Assembly (NCBI RefSeq): GCF_012933655.1
Contig: NZ_JABBJJ010000094.1
Span: 1-37,439, forward strand
DNA length: 37,439 bases
Direction of reading: 5' to 3'
DNA from: Pyxidicoccus fallax
GTDB lineage: Bacteria > Myxococcota > Myxococcia > Myxococcales > Myxococcaceae
The notes under the pieces are model-generated. The model ran no database searches, was not told where the DNA came from, and worked only from the letters and a program-made list of their open reading frames with translations. How positions within the stretch are numbered: the stretch's first letter is position 1; the number at the start of each line of letters is the position of its first letter. Both the position numbers and the translations under genes were made by a program. Of this stretch, positions 26,193 to 33,505 are shown in pieces.

Positions 26193-27179
26193 ATGCCCGA
26201 GTTGATGTACCGCGAGGCGCTGAACCAGGCGCTCGCCGAGGAGATGGAGCGCGACGCCAACGTCTTCCTGATTGGCGAGGAAGTGGGCCGCTACAACGGC
26301 GCCTTCAAGGTGTCGCAGGGACTGCTGGACCGGTTCGGGAGCGCGCGCATCATCGACGCGCCCATCTCCGAGCTGGGCTTCGCCGGCATGAGCGTGGGCG
26401 CGGCCATGGTGGGCCTGCGTCCCGTGGTGGAGATGATGACCTGGAACTTCGCGATTCTCGCGATGGACCAGATCGTCAACAACGCGGCCAAGCTGCGGCA
26501 CATGTCCGGCGGCCAGCTGCGCTGCCCGATTGTCTTCCGTGGCCCCGGTGGCGCGGGCGGCCGCCTGTCCAGCCAGCACAGCCAGGCGCTGGAGGCCAAC
26601 TACGCCCACTTCCCGGGCCTGAAGGTGATTGCCCCGGCCACCCCGGCGGACGCCAAGGGCCTGCTCAAGTCGGCCATCCGGGACGAGAACCCCGTCATCA
26701 TGTTCGAGGGCGAGCGGCTCTACGCGCTCAAGGGCGAGGTGCCCGAGGGCGAGCACGTGGTGCCCATCGGCAAGGCGGACGTGAAGCGTGAGGGCACGGA
26801 CGTCACCATCATCACCTGGTCGCGCATGTACTACTTCTGCATGGAGGCGGCCGAGCAGCTGGCGAAGGAGGGCATCTCCGCGGAGGTGCTGGACCTGCGC
26901 ACGCTGAGGCCGCTGGACGAGGAGGCCATCCTCGCCAGCGTGCGGAAGACCAACCGCGTGGTCATCGTCGAGGAGGGCTGGGCCCTGGCGGGTGTCGGCG
27001 CCTCGGTGGTGGACATCATCCAGTCGAAGGCGTTCGACGACCTGGACGCGCCGGTGGAGCGCGTGACGGGGCTCGACGTGAACATGTCCTACGCGGCGAA
27101 CCTGGAGAACGCGACCCAGCCGGACGCGCCCAAGATCATCGCGGCGGTGAAGAAGGTGCTCTACCGCGAGGGAGCCTGA
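26193..27179 (+). CDS. pdhB: Pyruvate dehydrogenase E1 component, beta subunit
   Basis: E1 beta completes the active site with E1 alpha. The 328-residue product is of normal length and has family segments such as MYREALNQALAEEM, GEEVGRYNGAFKVS, DAPISELGFAG, QIVNNAAKLRHMSGG, and in the C-terminal transketolase domain LDLRTLRPLDEEAI followed by EEGW. The ATG 26193 has GGAG six bases upstream. The 53-nt gap after pdhA contains a short T-run but no good hairpin, so the genes are probably one operon. The gene is six bases upstream of pdhC. Branched-chain 2-oxoacid E1 is a close relative; pyruvate is assigned from the E2 partner and overall similarity. Confidence 0.93.
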   Translation: MPELMYREALNQALAEEMERDANVFLIGEEVGRYNGAFKVSQGLLDRFGSARIIDAPISELGFAGMSVGAAMVGLRPVVEMMTWNFAILAMDQIVNNAAKLRHMSGGQLRCPIVFRGPGGAGGRLSSQHSQALEANYAHFPGLKVIAPATPADAKGLLKSAIRDENPVIMFEGERLYALKGEVPEGEHVVPIGKADVKREGTDVTIITWSRMYYFCMEAAEQLAKEGISAEVLDLRTLRPLDEEAILASVRKTNRVVIVEEGWALAGVGASVVDIIQSKAFDDLDAPVERVTGLDVNMSYAANLENATQPDAPKIIAAVKKVLYREGA

Positions 27180-27185
27180 ACCCGT

Positions 27186-28820
27186 ATGGCCACTCCCATC
27201 CAGATGCCCAGCCTTTCCCCGACCATGAAGGAGGGGAAGATCGTCAAGTGGCTCAAGAAGGTGGGCGACAAGGTCTCCTCCGGTGAAGCAGTCGCCGAGG
27301 TGGAGACGGACAAGTCCAACCTCGAGATTGAAGCCTTCGACGACGGCTACCTGCTCCAGATTGTCGTGGGCGAGGACCAGATGGCCGCCGTGGGCGCGCC
27401 CATCGCGTTCCTCGGCGCCAAGGGCGAGAAGGTGGACGCCGGCAAGTCCGCCGCGAAGCCCGCCGAGGCCCCCTCCGCCGCGAAGCCTCCGCCGCCTCCG
27501 GCCCCCGCCGCGAAGCCCGCTGCTGCTCCGCCTCCCGCCGCGCCCGCGGCCGGTGGTGGCGGCGGTGGCCGCATCGCCGTGGCCATGCCGTCGCTCTCCC
27601 CCACGATGAAGGAGGGGAAGATCGTCAAGTGGCTCAAGAAGGTGGGCGACAAGGTCTCCTCCGGCGATGCCATCGCCGAGCTGGAGACGGACAAGTCCAA
27701 CCTCGAGATTGAAGCCTACGACGACGGCACCCTCGCCGAGATTGTCGTCGGAGAGAACCAGACGGCCGAGGTGGGCGCGCCCATCGCGTACCTCACCGCC
27801 AAGGGTGGCAAGGCCGCGGCCGCGGCTCCAGCCCCCGCTCCGGCTGCTCCGGCCCCGGCCGCTCCTGCTCCTTCCGCCCCGGCTCAGGCCTCGGGCGGTG
27901 GCCAGGTGGTGCCGCTGCGCCGCGAGGAGCCCGCCGCGGCGGGAGGGCGCCGGCTGCGCGCCAGCCCGCTGGCGAAGAAGATTGCCCGCGAGCGCGGCCT
28001 GGACATCAACCAGGTGCGCGGCTCCGGTCCGTCCGGCCGCATCGTGAAGCGCGACATCGAGGAGGCGCTGACGAAGGGCGTCTCGGCTCCGGCGGCGAAG
28101 AAGGCCCCGGCGCCCGGTGCGCGTCCGGCCGCGGGCGTCCGGCCCGAGCCGCAGGTGGTGCCCCTCACGTCCATGCGCAAGGTCATCGCGCAGCGGATGA
28201 CCGAGGTGAAGCCCGGCGTGCCGCACTTCTACCTCACCATCGAGGTGGACATGGACGCCGCGGTGAAGGTCCGCGAAGAGGCCAAGGCGATGGACCTCAA
28301 GGTCTCCGTCAACGACCTCATCGTGAAGGCCGTGGCCATGGCGGTGCGCCGCTACCCGAAGATCAACGTCTCGCTGCAGGGTGACCACGTCGTCCAGTAC
28401 AGCACCGTGGACGTGGGCATCGCGGTGGCGCTGGAGGAGGGGCTCATCACCCCCATCCTCAAGGACGCGGACCAGAAGGGGCTGCAGGCCATCTCCACCG
28501 AGGTGCGCGAGCTGGCCGAGCGCGCCCGCAAGCGGGCCCTCAAGCCGGACGAGTACACGGGCGGCTCCATCACCGTCAGCAACCTGGGCATGTACGGCAT
28601 CGACCAGTTCGTCGCCGTCATCAACCCGCCGCAGGCATCCATCCTCGCGGTGGGCGCGGTGGCCGACAAGGCGGTGGTCATCAACGGGCAGCTCGCGGTG
28701 CGCAAGATGATGACGGCCACGCTGTCGTGTGACCACCGCGTCATCGACGGCGCCATCGGCGCGGAGTTCCTGCGCGAGCTGCGCGGCCTGCTCGAGCACC
28801 CCACGCGGCTGCTCTTCTAG
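27186..28820 (+). CDS. pdhC: Pyruvate dehydrogenase E2 (dihydrolipoamide acetyltransferase), two lipoyl domains
   Basis: E2 is the core of the complex and passes the acetyl group from lipoate to CoA. The 544-residue product has lipoyl domain 1 (1-80, lipoyl Lys43), an Ala/Pro linker, lipoyl domain 2 (about 128-207, Lys170), a second Ala/Pro linker, the E3-binding domain (about 255-295, pattern ASPLAKKIARERG) and the catalytic domain (about 310-544) with the His517xxxAsp521-Gly motif (DHRVIDG). The two lipoyl coding segments share a 59-nt stretch of perfect identity. Start ATG 27186 is six bases after pdhB. Lpd (E3) is not in this window. A strong hairpin follows the stop. Confidence 0.95.
   Translation: MATPIQMPSLSPTMKEGKIVKWLKKVGDKVSSGEAVAEVETDKSNLEIEAFDDGYLLQIVVGEDQMAAVGAPIAFLGAKGEKVDAGKSAAKPAEAPSAAKPPPPPAPAAKPAAAPPPAAPAAGGGGGGRIAVAMPSLSPTMKEGKIVKWLKKVGDKVSSGDAIAELETDKSNLEIEAYDDGTLAEIVVGENQTAEVGAPIAYLTAKGGKAAAAAPAPAPAAPAPAAPAPSAPAQASGGGQVVPLRREEPAAAGGRRLRASPLAKKIARERGLDINQVRGSGPSGRIVKRDIEEALTKGVSAPAAKKAPAPGARPAAGVRPEPQVVPLTSMRKVIAQRMTEVKPGVPHFYLTIEVDMDAAVKVREEAKAMDLKVSVNDLIVKAVAMAVRRYPKINVSLQGDHVVQYSTVDVGIAVALEEGLITPILKDADQKGLQAISTEVRELAERARKRALKPDEYTGGSITVSNLGMYGIDQFVAVINPPQASILAVGAVADKAVVINGQLAVRKMMTATLSCDHRVIDGAIGAEFLRELRGLLEHPTRLLF
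27225..27664 (+). repeat. Near-identical lipoyl-domain repeat in pdhC
   Basis: Bases 27225-27283 and 27606-27664 are identical over 59 nt, with high similarity beyond. The spacing is 381 nt (127 codons), so the two domains are in frame copies. Confidence 0.9.
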
Positions 28821-28830
28821 GCCGTGCCTT

Positions 28831-28872
28831 CCGCCCCCGTGTTCCCTCTTCCAAGAGGGCACACGGAGGCGG
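28831..28872. terminator. Long hairpin terminator after pdhC
   Basis: Three nested stems, CCGCC/GGCGG, CCGTGT/ACACGG and CCTCTT/AAGAGG, are separated by small symmetric or one-base mismatches. It begins ten bases after the pdhC stop and lies between convergent genes, so it probably ends both transcripts. No U-tract is present. Confidence 0.65.
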
Positions 28873-28891
28873 GCCGGAAGGGGCCGGCGCG

Positions 28892-29140
28892 CTACTCGCG
28901 CGTCGGCTCCTCCATCACTCCGTCCATGTCCTTCTCGAGCTGGCGCTGGGCCTGCGTCACGTCCGCCTGCTCCTCGCGCGGGGTGCCCGTGGGAAGGTCA
29001 TCCTCCTCGCCCTTGGAGCGGCCCTCGATGCCGGGCCACGGGTCCGGCCGCGTGGCCTGCACGTGCTTGATGTCCTCGGCGTAGCCCGTCTCGCCGCCCG
29101 CGTCGCGCTTCTGCTGCTCCTTCTCGTCCCTCTTCGCCAT
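28892..29140 (-). CDS. Small acidic hydrophilic protein of unknown function
   Basis: The product has 82 residues and begins MAKRDEKEQQKRDAGG. It is very rich in Glu, Asp, Lys and Arg, has almost no hydrophobic core and no Cys, and is probably disordered or only partly helical (QADVTQAQRQLEKDMDG). ATG 29140 is chosen because GGGAGGA lies about six bases upstream; the frame stays open for 91 more codons upstream without protein-like composition. It is divergent from the DUF2795-like gene and converges on pdhC. No family is recognised. Confidence 0.65.
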   Translation of the reverse strand: MAKRDEKEQQKRDAGGETGYAEDIKHVQATRPDPWPGIEGRSKGEEDDLPTGTPREEQADVTQAQRQLEKDMDGVMEEPTRE

Positions 29141-29304
29141 GGCGCTGTCCTCCCTCACTGGAATGGATTGCGGCTTGCTTCCGTGGCGGTAACGGTGGGA
29201 CGCCTCCCGCCGGCTGGCCACCCGCGAGCAGGCGGTACGGCTCGCTCCCACGCTTGCTGGGCGGGCATGACGAAAAAGGACGGCAGCCGAGCCGGTTCGC
29301 TGCT

Positions 29305-29310
29305 TAACTT
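29305..29310 (+). promoter_or_regulatory. Candidate -10 element TAACTT, leaderless start
   Basis: TAACTT lies seven bases before ATG 29318, a start without Shine-Dalgarno. Confidence 0.35.
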
Positions 29311-29317
29311 CGTCCCA

Positions 29318-29578
29318 ATGAACGACGACATGACACGCGAACGGCTTGCCCAGGGTGTGTCGGAGTTGGAATCCCGGGTGGGTCAGCCACTGCCCCTTGC
29401 GCAGTCCCTGCACGAGGCCCTCCTGGGTGCGGTGTTCCCCCTCACCGCCGAGGAGCTGACGTGGGTGGCCCGGGAGAACGAGGCGCCCCCCGTCGTGCTC
29501 TCGCTGCTGGGTGGCCTCCCCCGGGGTCGTTTCGCCTCCCTGGATGCAGTCGCCGTGGCCCTGGAAGACGGCCGCTGA
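29318..29578 (+). CDS. DUF2795-like protein
   Basis: An 86-residue protein whose C-terminal part matches the DUF2795 pattern of a short helical fold: FPLTAEELTWVARENEAP, then VLSLLGGLPRGRFASLDAVAVAL. The family function is unknown; members often sit near stress or regulatory genes. ATG 29318 is chosen because a TAACTT hexamer is placed seven bases upstream; an in-frame ATG at 29267 would add 17 residues with no clear ribosome binding site. Its neighbours are a small acidic protein and a histidine kinase. The 241 bases after it, up to the kinase, contain no gene that I can support. Confidence 0.72.
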   Translation: MNDDMTRERLAQGVSELESRVGQPLPLAQSLHEALLGAVFPLTAEELTWVARENEAPPVVLSLLGGLPRGRFASLDAVAVALEDGR

Positions 29579-29819
29579 GCGCTCGCGTCACGCGCGGCAC
29601 TGACAGCCTCGTAATTCCCGCGAGTGCTGCTGCCTTCGCAGTCACTACGGGGTTTCCTCGTGATCCGCTCCGGCTGGGAGGGGAGGGGGGATGTGACGTG
29701 TCAGGCTCTCCTCGTATGCTGGGGGCGCGCCGCACCCGGAGAATGGAAGCGGGAGGAGGCGCTATCCTAGGCCCTACCAGCCTGGCCCCCTTCGGGACAC
29801 CCTGGCCAGGAGGAGCGTC

Positions 29820-30977
29820 ATGAACCCGTCTGAACTCCCCGCGGTGCTCTACGTCGATGATGACGCCCTGAACCTGCGGGTCTTCGACGCGAACTTCGGA
29901 CAGCGCTTCCGCATCTTCCGCAGCGCGTCTCCCAACGAGGCGCTGGCGCTCCTGGAGCAGCGCCGGGGCGAGATTGGCGTCATCCTCTCCGACCAGCGCA
30001 TGCCGGGCATGACGGGCGTGGAGCTGCTGGAGCGCGCGCGCACGATTGCGCCGGACGCCAAGCGCATGCTGGTGACGGCGTACGCGGACATGCAGGCCGT
30101 CATCGACGCGGTGAACCGCGGCCAGGTGACGCGCTACTTCGTCAAGCCGTGGGACCGCGCGGAGCTGCAGGCGGCGCTGGACGACGCGCTGAAGATTGCC
30201 CGGCTGGAGCTGCGCATCCGCGAGGTGGAAGGGCGGATGATGAAGTCCGAGCGCCTGGCGACGCTGGGACAGGTGACGGCGGGCATCGCCCACGAGCTGA
30301 TGGGGCCGGTGGGCTACCTCTCGCAGAACGTGGTGTCGCTGCAGCGCGACCTGGCCGGCGTCATCCAGTACGTGTCGCGCCACCTGCAGACGGACCCGAA
30401 CCCGCTGGTGGCGGAGACGATTGAGGACCTGCCCGCGCTCATCAAGGACTTGTCGGACGGCGCCGACCACCTGCGGCAGGTGGCGCTGGGGCTGCGCGCG
30501 CAGGCGCGAGGCGAGGACCTGGAGGCCACCGCGGACGTGGCCGAGGTGGTGTCCTTCGCGGTGAAGCTGGCGCGCGCCGAGGTGCGAGACCGGGCGCGGC
30601 TGACGAGCAACGGCGACGCGGTGCGTGTCACCTTCGGTCCGGTGAAGCTGTGCCAGGTGGTGCTCAACCTCATCGTCAACGCGTCGCAGGCCATGGGGGG
30701 CACGGGCCGGCAGGGCCTGATTGAAGTGCGGTGGACGGTGCGCCCGGACGACGTGGTGCTCACCGTGGCGGACAACGGCTGCGGCATTCCCCTGGAGCTG
30801 CAGGACCGCGTCTTCCAGCCGCTCTTCACCACCAAGCCGGTGGGCGTGGGCACCGGCCTGGGCCTGTCCATCTGCAAGGAGCTGGTGACGCAGTTCGGCG
30901 GGACGCTGCGGCTGTCCTCCACGCCCGGCGAGGGCACGGAAATCGAAATCACCCTCCGGCGAGCCCCGCACCCCTGA
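29820..30977 (+). CDS. Hybrid histidine kinase with N-terminal receiver domain
   Basis: The product has 385 residues. Residues 1-125 are a receiver domain with the acidic pocket Asp13-15, phospho-acceptor Asp58 (LSDQRMPG), Thr86 and Lys109. A coiled segment follows (about 126-145), then a HisKA domain with His158 in TAGIAHELMGP, and an HATPase_c domain with the N box (NLIVNASQAM), G1 box (DNGCGI) and G2 box (GTGLGLSI). There is no membrane helix, so it is a cytoplasmic phosphorelay protein; the receiver-first order means it is likely fed by another kinase. AGGAGGAG at 29808-29815 gives a strong ribosome binding site for ATG 29820. It overlaps the convergent membrane-protein gene by 29 bases. 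A response regulator lies just beyond. Confidence 0.93.
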   Translation: MNPSELPAVLYVDDDALNLRVFDANFGQRFRIFRSASPNEALALLEQRRGEIGVILSDQRMPGMTGVELLERARTIAPDAKRMLVTAYADMQAVIDAVNRGQVTRYFVKPWDRAELQAALDDALKIARLELRIREVEGRMMKSERLATLGQVTAGIAHELMGPVGYLSQNVVSLQRDLAGVIQYVSRHLQTDPNPLVAETIEDLPALIKDLSDGADHLRQVALGLRAQARGEDLEATADVAEVVSFAVKLARAEVRDRARLTSNGDAVRVTFGPVKLCQVVLNLIVNASQAMGGTGRQGLIEVRWTVRPDDVVLTVADNGCGIPLELQDRVFQPLFTTKPVGVGTGLGLSICKELVTQFGGTLRLSSTPGEGTEIEITLRRAPHP

Positions 30978-31536
30978 GCCCGAAGGCGTTGCTCAACATG
31001 CGCCACACGCGGTGCAGCGTCTCGCCCTCGGCGGGGCGCACGTTCTCCACCAGCACCGCGCGGCGCGATGGGCCGTCCTCCTCCAGGGCGTACTCCACCA
31101 CCAGCGCGTAGCGGGGGCCGGGGCGCTCCACCACGTGCACGGCCTTCACGGCGTCGAAGGGCACCAGCTCCGCGCGGGTGGCCCCGGGCGTCCACGCCAG
31201 CCGCTCCACCCGGAGTGACTCCGAGCGGAAGTGCAGCACGAAGCGCCGCCGGCCCAGCCGGGACTCCAGCCACAGCGCCAGGGCGATGAGGGCCCCCGCG
31301 AGCACGGCCAGCCCCACGGAGGCGGCCGGCACCGCCCCGCGCTCCAGGCCCACCATCAGGGCCGCCCCCACGGTGCAGCCGAGTGCCACCCCCACACACA
31401 GTCCGGGCAGGAGCCGCCGCTCCCAGGGGGGAGGCAGGGACTCGCCCACCAGCCGGCCGCCGTCATAGCGCAGCCTCACGTCCCCCAGCCGTCCGGGTAC
31501 ACGGTTGTCCAGCAGCGCGTCTTCGAAGCTCGCCAC
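30949..31536 (-). CDS. Small membrane protein with cytoplasmic C-terminal domain
   Basis: A 195-residue protein with two adjacent membrane helices at about 42-64 and 68-91. A C-terminal beta-rich domain of about 100 residues follows (RRFVLHFRSESLRVERL, FDAVKAVHVVE, YALVVEYALE). This layout resembles bacterial PH-like membrane proteins, but no family is assigned. GTG 31536 has TATGCT six bases upstream and no Shine-Dalgarno. The 3' end overlaps the histidine kinase by 29 bases on the opposite strand. It lies between a kinase and a regulator and could be a sensor or anchor for that pathway; this is inferred from position only. Confidence 0.72.
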   Translation of the reverse strand: MASFEDALLDNRVPGRLGDVRLRYDGGRLVGESLPPPWERRLLPGLCVGVALGCTVGAALMVGLERGAVPAASVGLAVLAGALIALALWLESRLGRRRFVLHFRSESLRVERLAWTPGATRAELVPFDAVKAVHVVERPGPRYALVVEYALEEDGPSRRAVLVENVRPAEGETLHRVWRMLSNAFGLRGAGLAGG

Positions 31537-31542
31537 GCCGCC

Positions 31543-31548
31543 AGCATA
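31543..31548 (-). promoter_or_regulatory. Candidate -10 element TATGCT, leaderless start
   Basis: On the minus strand TATGCT lies six bases before GTG 31536, which has no Shine-Dalgarno. Confidence 0.35.
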
Positions 31549-31605
31549 GCGGCCCCGACAGGCGAGCCTCGCGGTTGGAAGAGAGCTGTGAGAATCTCCG
31601 CCGTC

Positions 31606-32577
31606 ATGGATCTCCCGTTCGAGACCGGGGACGGCGAGGGTGGCGAGGGGGGAACGCTCGCCTCGACGGTACTGGTGGTGGATGACGAGCCCGTCGTCCT
31701 GGACATCTGCGCCCGCCTGTTGGAGCGCGAGCCGGACCTGGCGGTGACGCTGGCGCAGAGCGCCGAGGAAGCCCTGCCGCTGCTCGCGGAGCAGCGCTTC
31801 GACGTGCTGGTGACGGACAAGAACCTGCCCGGCATGGGCGGGGTGGAGCTCATCGCCGAGGCGCGACGGCTGCAGCCCTCCATGGAGGCGCTGATGATTA
31901 CCGCCTACGCCAGCTCCGAGTCCGTCATCGCCGCCTTCGCCGCCGGCGCCAGCGACTACATCCTCAAGCCCTTCGATGACTTGCGGGTGCTGCGCGCGAA
32001 GGTGCGCGCCGCCCTGGAGCGCCGGGCCTCGGGGATGCGGGTGCGCGAGCAGGCGAGGGAGGTGGCCCGCGAGGCCGCCGTGCTGCTGGCCGCCGGCCAG
32101 GACGCGCCCGAGCCCGCCCACGTGGCGCTGGAGGAGGAGCTGCGCGCCTACGAGGAGGCCGTGCGCATCGGCCTGAATGGCCGGGTGGCGGTGGTGGGCA
32201 GCACCGAGGCGGTGAATGTGCTGAAGGCGCACGGCTTCGACGCGCGCGAGGTGCCGCCGTACGCCCCCGAGCTGGACGCCGTGGACGTCGTCATCGTGGA
32301 GACGGGCGACCCGCAGTGGCGCACGCTGGCCGAGCGGCTCCAGCGCCGGACGCCGGATGTGCTGCTGCTGGCCAGCCCCCAGGCGGACCTGGGCGACCTG
32401 CTGGAGGCGATTACGCTGCGCATGGAGCTGGTGGGCTTTGGCAGCACCCAGGGCGCCAGCGCGCTGCCCGAGAAGGTGCGGATGGTGCTGCTGCGCCGGG
32501 GCGTCGAGCGGGCGCAGGACCGGCTCGCCGCCGCGCTCGCCACCTTCCGCCAGAGCATCCCCGTGTCCCCGGCCTGA
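31606..32577 (+). CDS. Response regulator with receiver and receiver-like second domain
   Basis: The product has 323 residues. After a Gly/Glu-rich start, residues about 20-140 are a complete receiver domain: acidic pocket Asp26-27, phospho-acceptor Asp71 (VTDKNLPGMGG), Thr in MITAYAS and Lys in LKPFDD. A helical linker (about 140-180) follows. Residues about 185-315 look like a second receiver fold (RVAVVGSTEAV, VDVVIVETGD, ALPEKVRMVLLRR) but lack the Asp, Thr and Lys of an active receiver. No DNA-binding domain is present. ATG 31606 is used; an in-frame GTG at 31588 with GGAAGAGA upstream is an alternative. It is probably partnered with the kinase at 29820. Confidence 0.87.
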   Translation: MDLPFETGDGEGGEGGTLASTVLVVDDEPVVLDICARLLEREPDLAVTLAQSAEEALPLLAEQRFDVLVTDKNLPGMGGVELIAEARRLQPSMEALMITAYASSESVIAAFAAGASDYILKPFDDLRVLRAKVRAALERRASGMRVREQAREVAREAAVLLAAGQDAPEPAHVALEEELRAYEEAVRIGLNGRVAVVGSTEAVNVLKAHGFDAREVPPYAPELDAVDVVIVETGDPQWRTLAERLQRRTPDVLLLASPQADLGDLLEAITLRMELVGFGSTQGASALPEKVRMVLLRRGVERAQDRLAAALATFRQSIPVSPA

Positions 32578-32621
32578 AGCGCCCGGGCAGGGACTGTCGT
32601 CAGTCACCGAGAGGGGAGGGA

Positions 32622-32647
32622 GCGAGGCGAGCCGTGAGCCGCCTCGC
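32622..32647 (+). terminator. Hairpin after the response regulator
   Basis: GCGAGGCG pairs with CGCCTCGC around a 10-nt loop, 44 nt after the stop. No U-tract is present. Confidence 0.35.
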
Positions 32648-32685
32648 GGCCCGTCCGTCTGGGACGCCGAAGCCCGCAAAGCGAA

Positions 32686-32715
32686 ACGCCCACCTTCGTT
32701 TCCGAAGGTGGGCGT
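32686..32715 (-). terminator. Strong intrinsic terminator of the tRNA unit
   Basis: A perfect 13-bp stem (ACGCCCACCTTCG with CGAAGGTGGGCGT on the minus strand) is closed by a GAAA tetraloop. TTCGCTTT follows on the minus strand. It starts five bases after the tRNA-Glu 3' end. This is the best terminator in the window. Confidence 0.88.
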
Positions 32716-32720
32716 CTCAG

Positions 32721-32792
32721 TGACCCTGCCGGGATTCGAACCCGAGTTTGTGCCGTGAGAGGGCACCGTCCTAACCGCTAGACGACAGGGCC
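32721..32792 (-). tRNA. tRNA-Glu (anticodon CTC)
   Basis: The minus strand folds as a full cloverleaf: acceptor GGCCCTG with CAGGGTC (one G-U pair), D arm, anticodon stem GTGCC/GGCAC around loop CTCTCAC (anticodon CTC, reading GAG), and T arm GTTCGAATC. The discriminator is A and CCA is not encoded. It is the substrate of the nearby gltX product and feeds both protein and haem synthesis. Confidence 0.95.
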
Positions 32793-32906
32793 GTTTGTTT
32801 CTTGCTTCAACCGCTGCTAACTGCCGATGATTTCTACCGTTTTCCGTCTGTCCTCGTCAACCATCTTTTTATCAGCTGGTTGCTTCGGACTTCCGGGTGC
32901 TGCGAG

Positions 32907-32977
32907 CTGGGGAACTAGGATTCGAACCTAGATAAGCAGAGTCAGAGTCTGCTGTCCTGCCGTTAGACGATTCCCCA
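32907..32977 (-). tRNA. tRNA-Gln (anticodon CTG)
   Basis: The minus strand folds with acceptor TGGGGAA/TTCCCCA, D arm, anticodon stem GCAGA/TCTGC around loop CTCTGAC (anticodon CTG, reading CAG), and T arm GGTTCGAATCC. The discriminator is G and CCA is not encoded. It lies 114 nt upstream of tRNA-Glu on the same strand, most likely in one transcript. A weak TTGCAG-N17-TAGAGA pair lies upstream, at about 32990-33020. Confidence 0.95.
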
Positions 32978-33037
32978 AAAACTGCGGCGCTTCTCTACCA
33001 ACACCGCTTCAGGACTGCAACAACTTCGAAGCGGTGG

Positions 33038-33448
33038 TTACTTCTTCCTGCTCGGCTTCGTCTCGGGCTTTTTCGCGGGCTTGGATGCCTGCTCGACCGG
33101 GACGATGTAGATGCGAACCTCGTCGTTCGCCTCGTAAATGTTCAAGCCCGCGAAGTTCTTCCCCGAGGGATTGCTGATGTGGACTGCCTTGACGCCCGGC
33201 TGGTTGACGATCTGCCGGCGAGGGTAGCTCGACGTCGAGTACACCGCACGGTAGTACTCGAGCGTCCCCTCGAAGTCGCGTGGCGCCCGGTAGCGGTTCT
33301 CGCCGACCTTCTGCGAGCCGTCCGGGAGCTGCGCGCCGCTGACCACCTCGGCGTCCGCCACCGACACCCAGAGGGCCACCAGCGCCGCCCCGAGCAGGCG
33401 CGCCTTATAGAAATGCCGACTCGGGGTGTCAAGAGTGCGCGTCGTCAT
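33038..33448 (-). CDS. Small exported protein of unknown function
   Basis: The product has 136 residues. A basic N-terminal region and a hydrophobic stretch (RLLGAALVALWVSVADA, cleavage after ADA at about residue 33) form a signal peptide. The mature part is about 75 residues of mixed beta character, followed by a Lys/Pro-rich tail (KPAKKPETKPSRKK). ATG 33448 is chosen because TATCTT on this strand lies eight bases upstream; an in-frame ATG at 33472 would add eight residues. A near-consensus sigma-70 promoter lies inside codons 6-15. It sits between gltX and tRNA-Gln in the same direction. No family is recognised. Confidence 0.72.
   Translation of the reverse strand: MTTRTLDTPSRHFYKARLLGAALVALWVSVADAEVVSGAQLPDGSQKVGENRYRAPRDFEGTLEYYRAVYSTSSYPRRQIVNQPGVKAVHISNPSGKNFAGLNIYEANDEVRIYIVPVEQASKPAKKPETKPSRKK
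33404..33432 (-). promoter_or_regulatory. Near-consensus sigma-70 promoter inside a coding region
   Basis: On the minus strand TTGACA (33427-33432, perfect -35) and TATAAG (33404-33409, five of six -10 matches) are separated by exactly 17 nt. In DNA of this GC content the match is unlikely by chance. Transcription would start near 33397, inside the small exported-protein gene, and run toward tRNA-Gln and tRNA-Glu. Confidence 0.7.
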
Positions 33449-33456
33449 GGGGCCGA

Positions 33457-33462
33457 AAGATA
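33457..33462 (-). promoter_or_regulatory. Candidate -10 element TATCTT, leaderless start
   Basis: On the minus strand TATCTT lies eight bases before ATG 33448, which has no Shine-Dalgarno. Confidence 0.3.
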
Positions 33463-33505
33463 GGTTCCACATCCGCTGACGTCCACCGCTTCGTGGGCCT
33501 GACGT

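Noticed and set aside
29461-29823. Open frame of about 120 codons on the plus strand before the histidine kinase
   Set aside because: Half lies within the DUF2795-like gene in another frame, the remainder is Gly/Arg-rich with no domain, and no ribosome binding site is seen.
32793-32906. A third tRNA or small RNA between tRNA-Gln and tRNA-Glu
   Set aside because: The 114-nt spacer is AT-richer, but no cloverleaf, T-loop sequence or stable hairpin was found on either strand.
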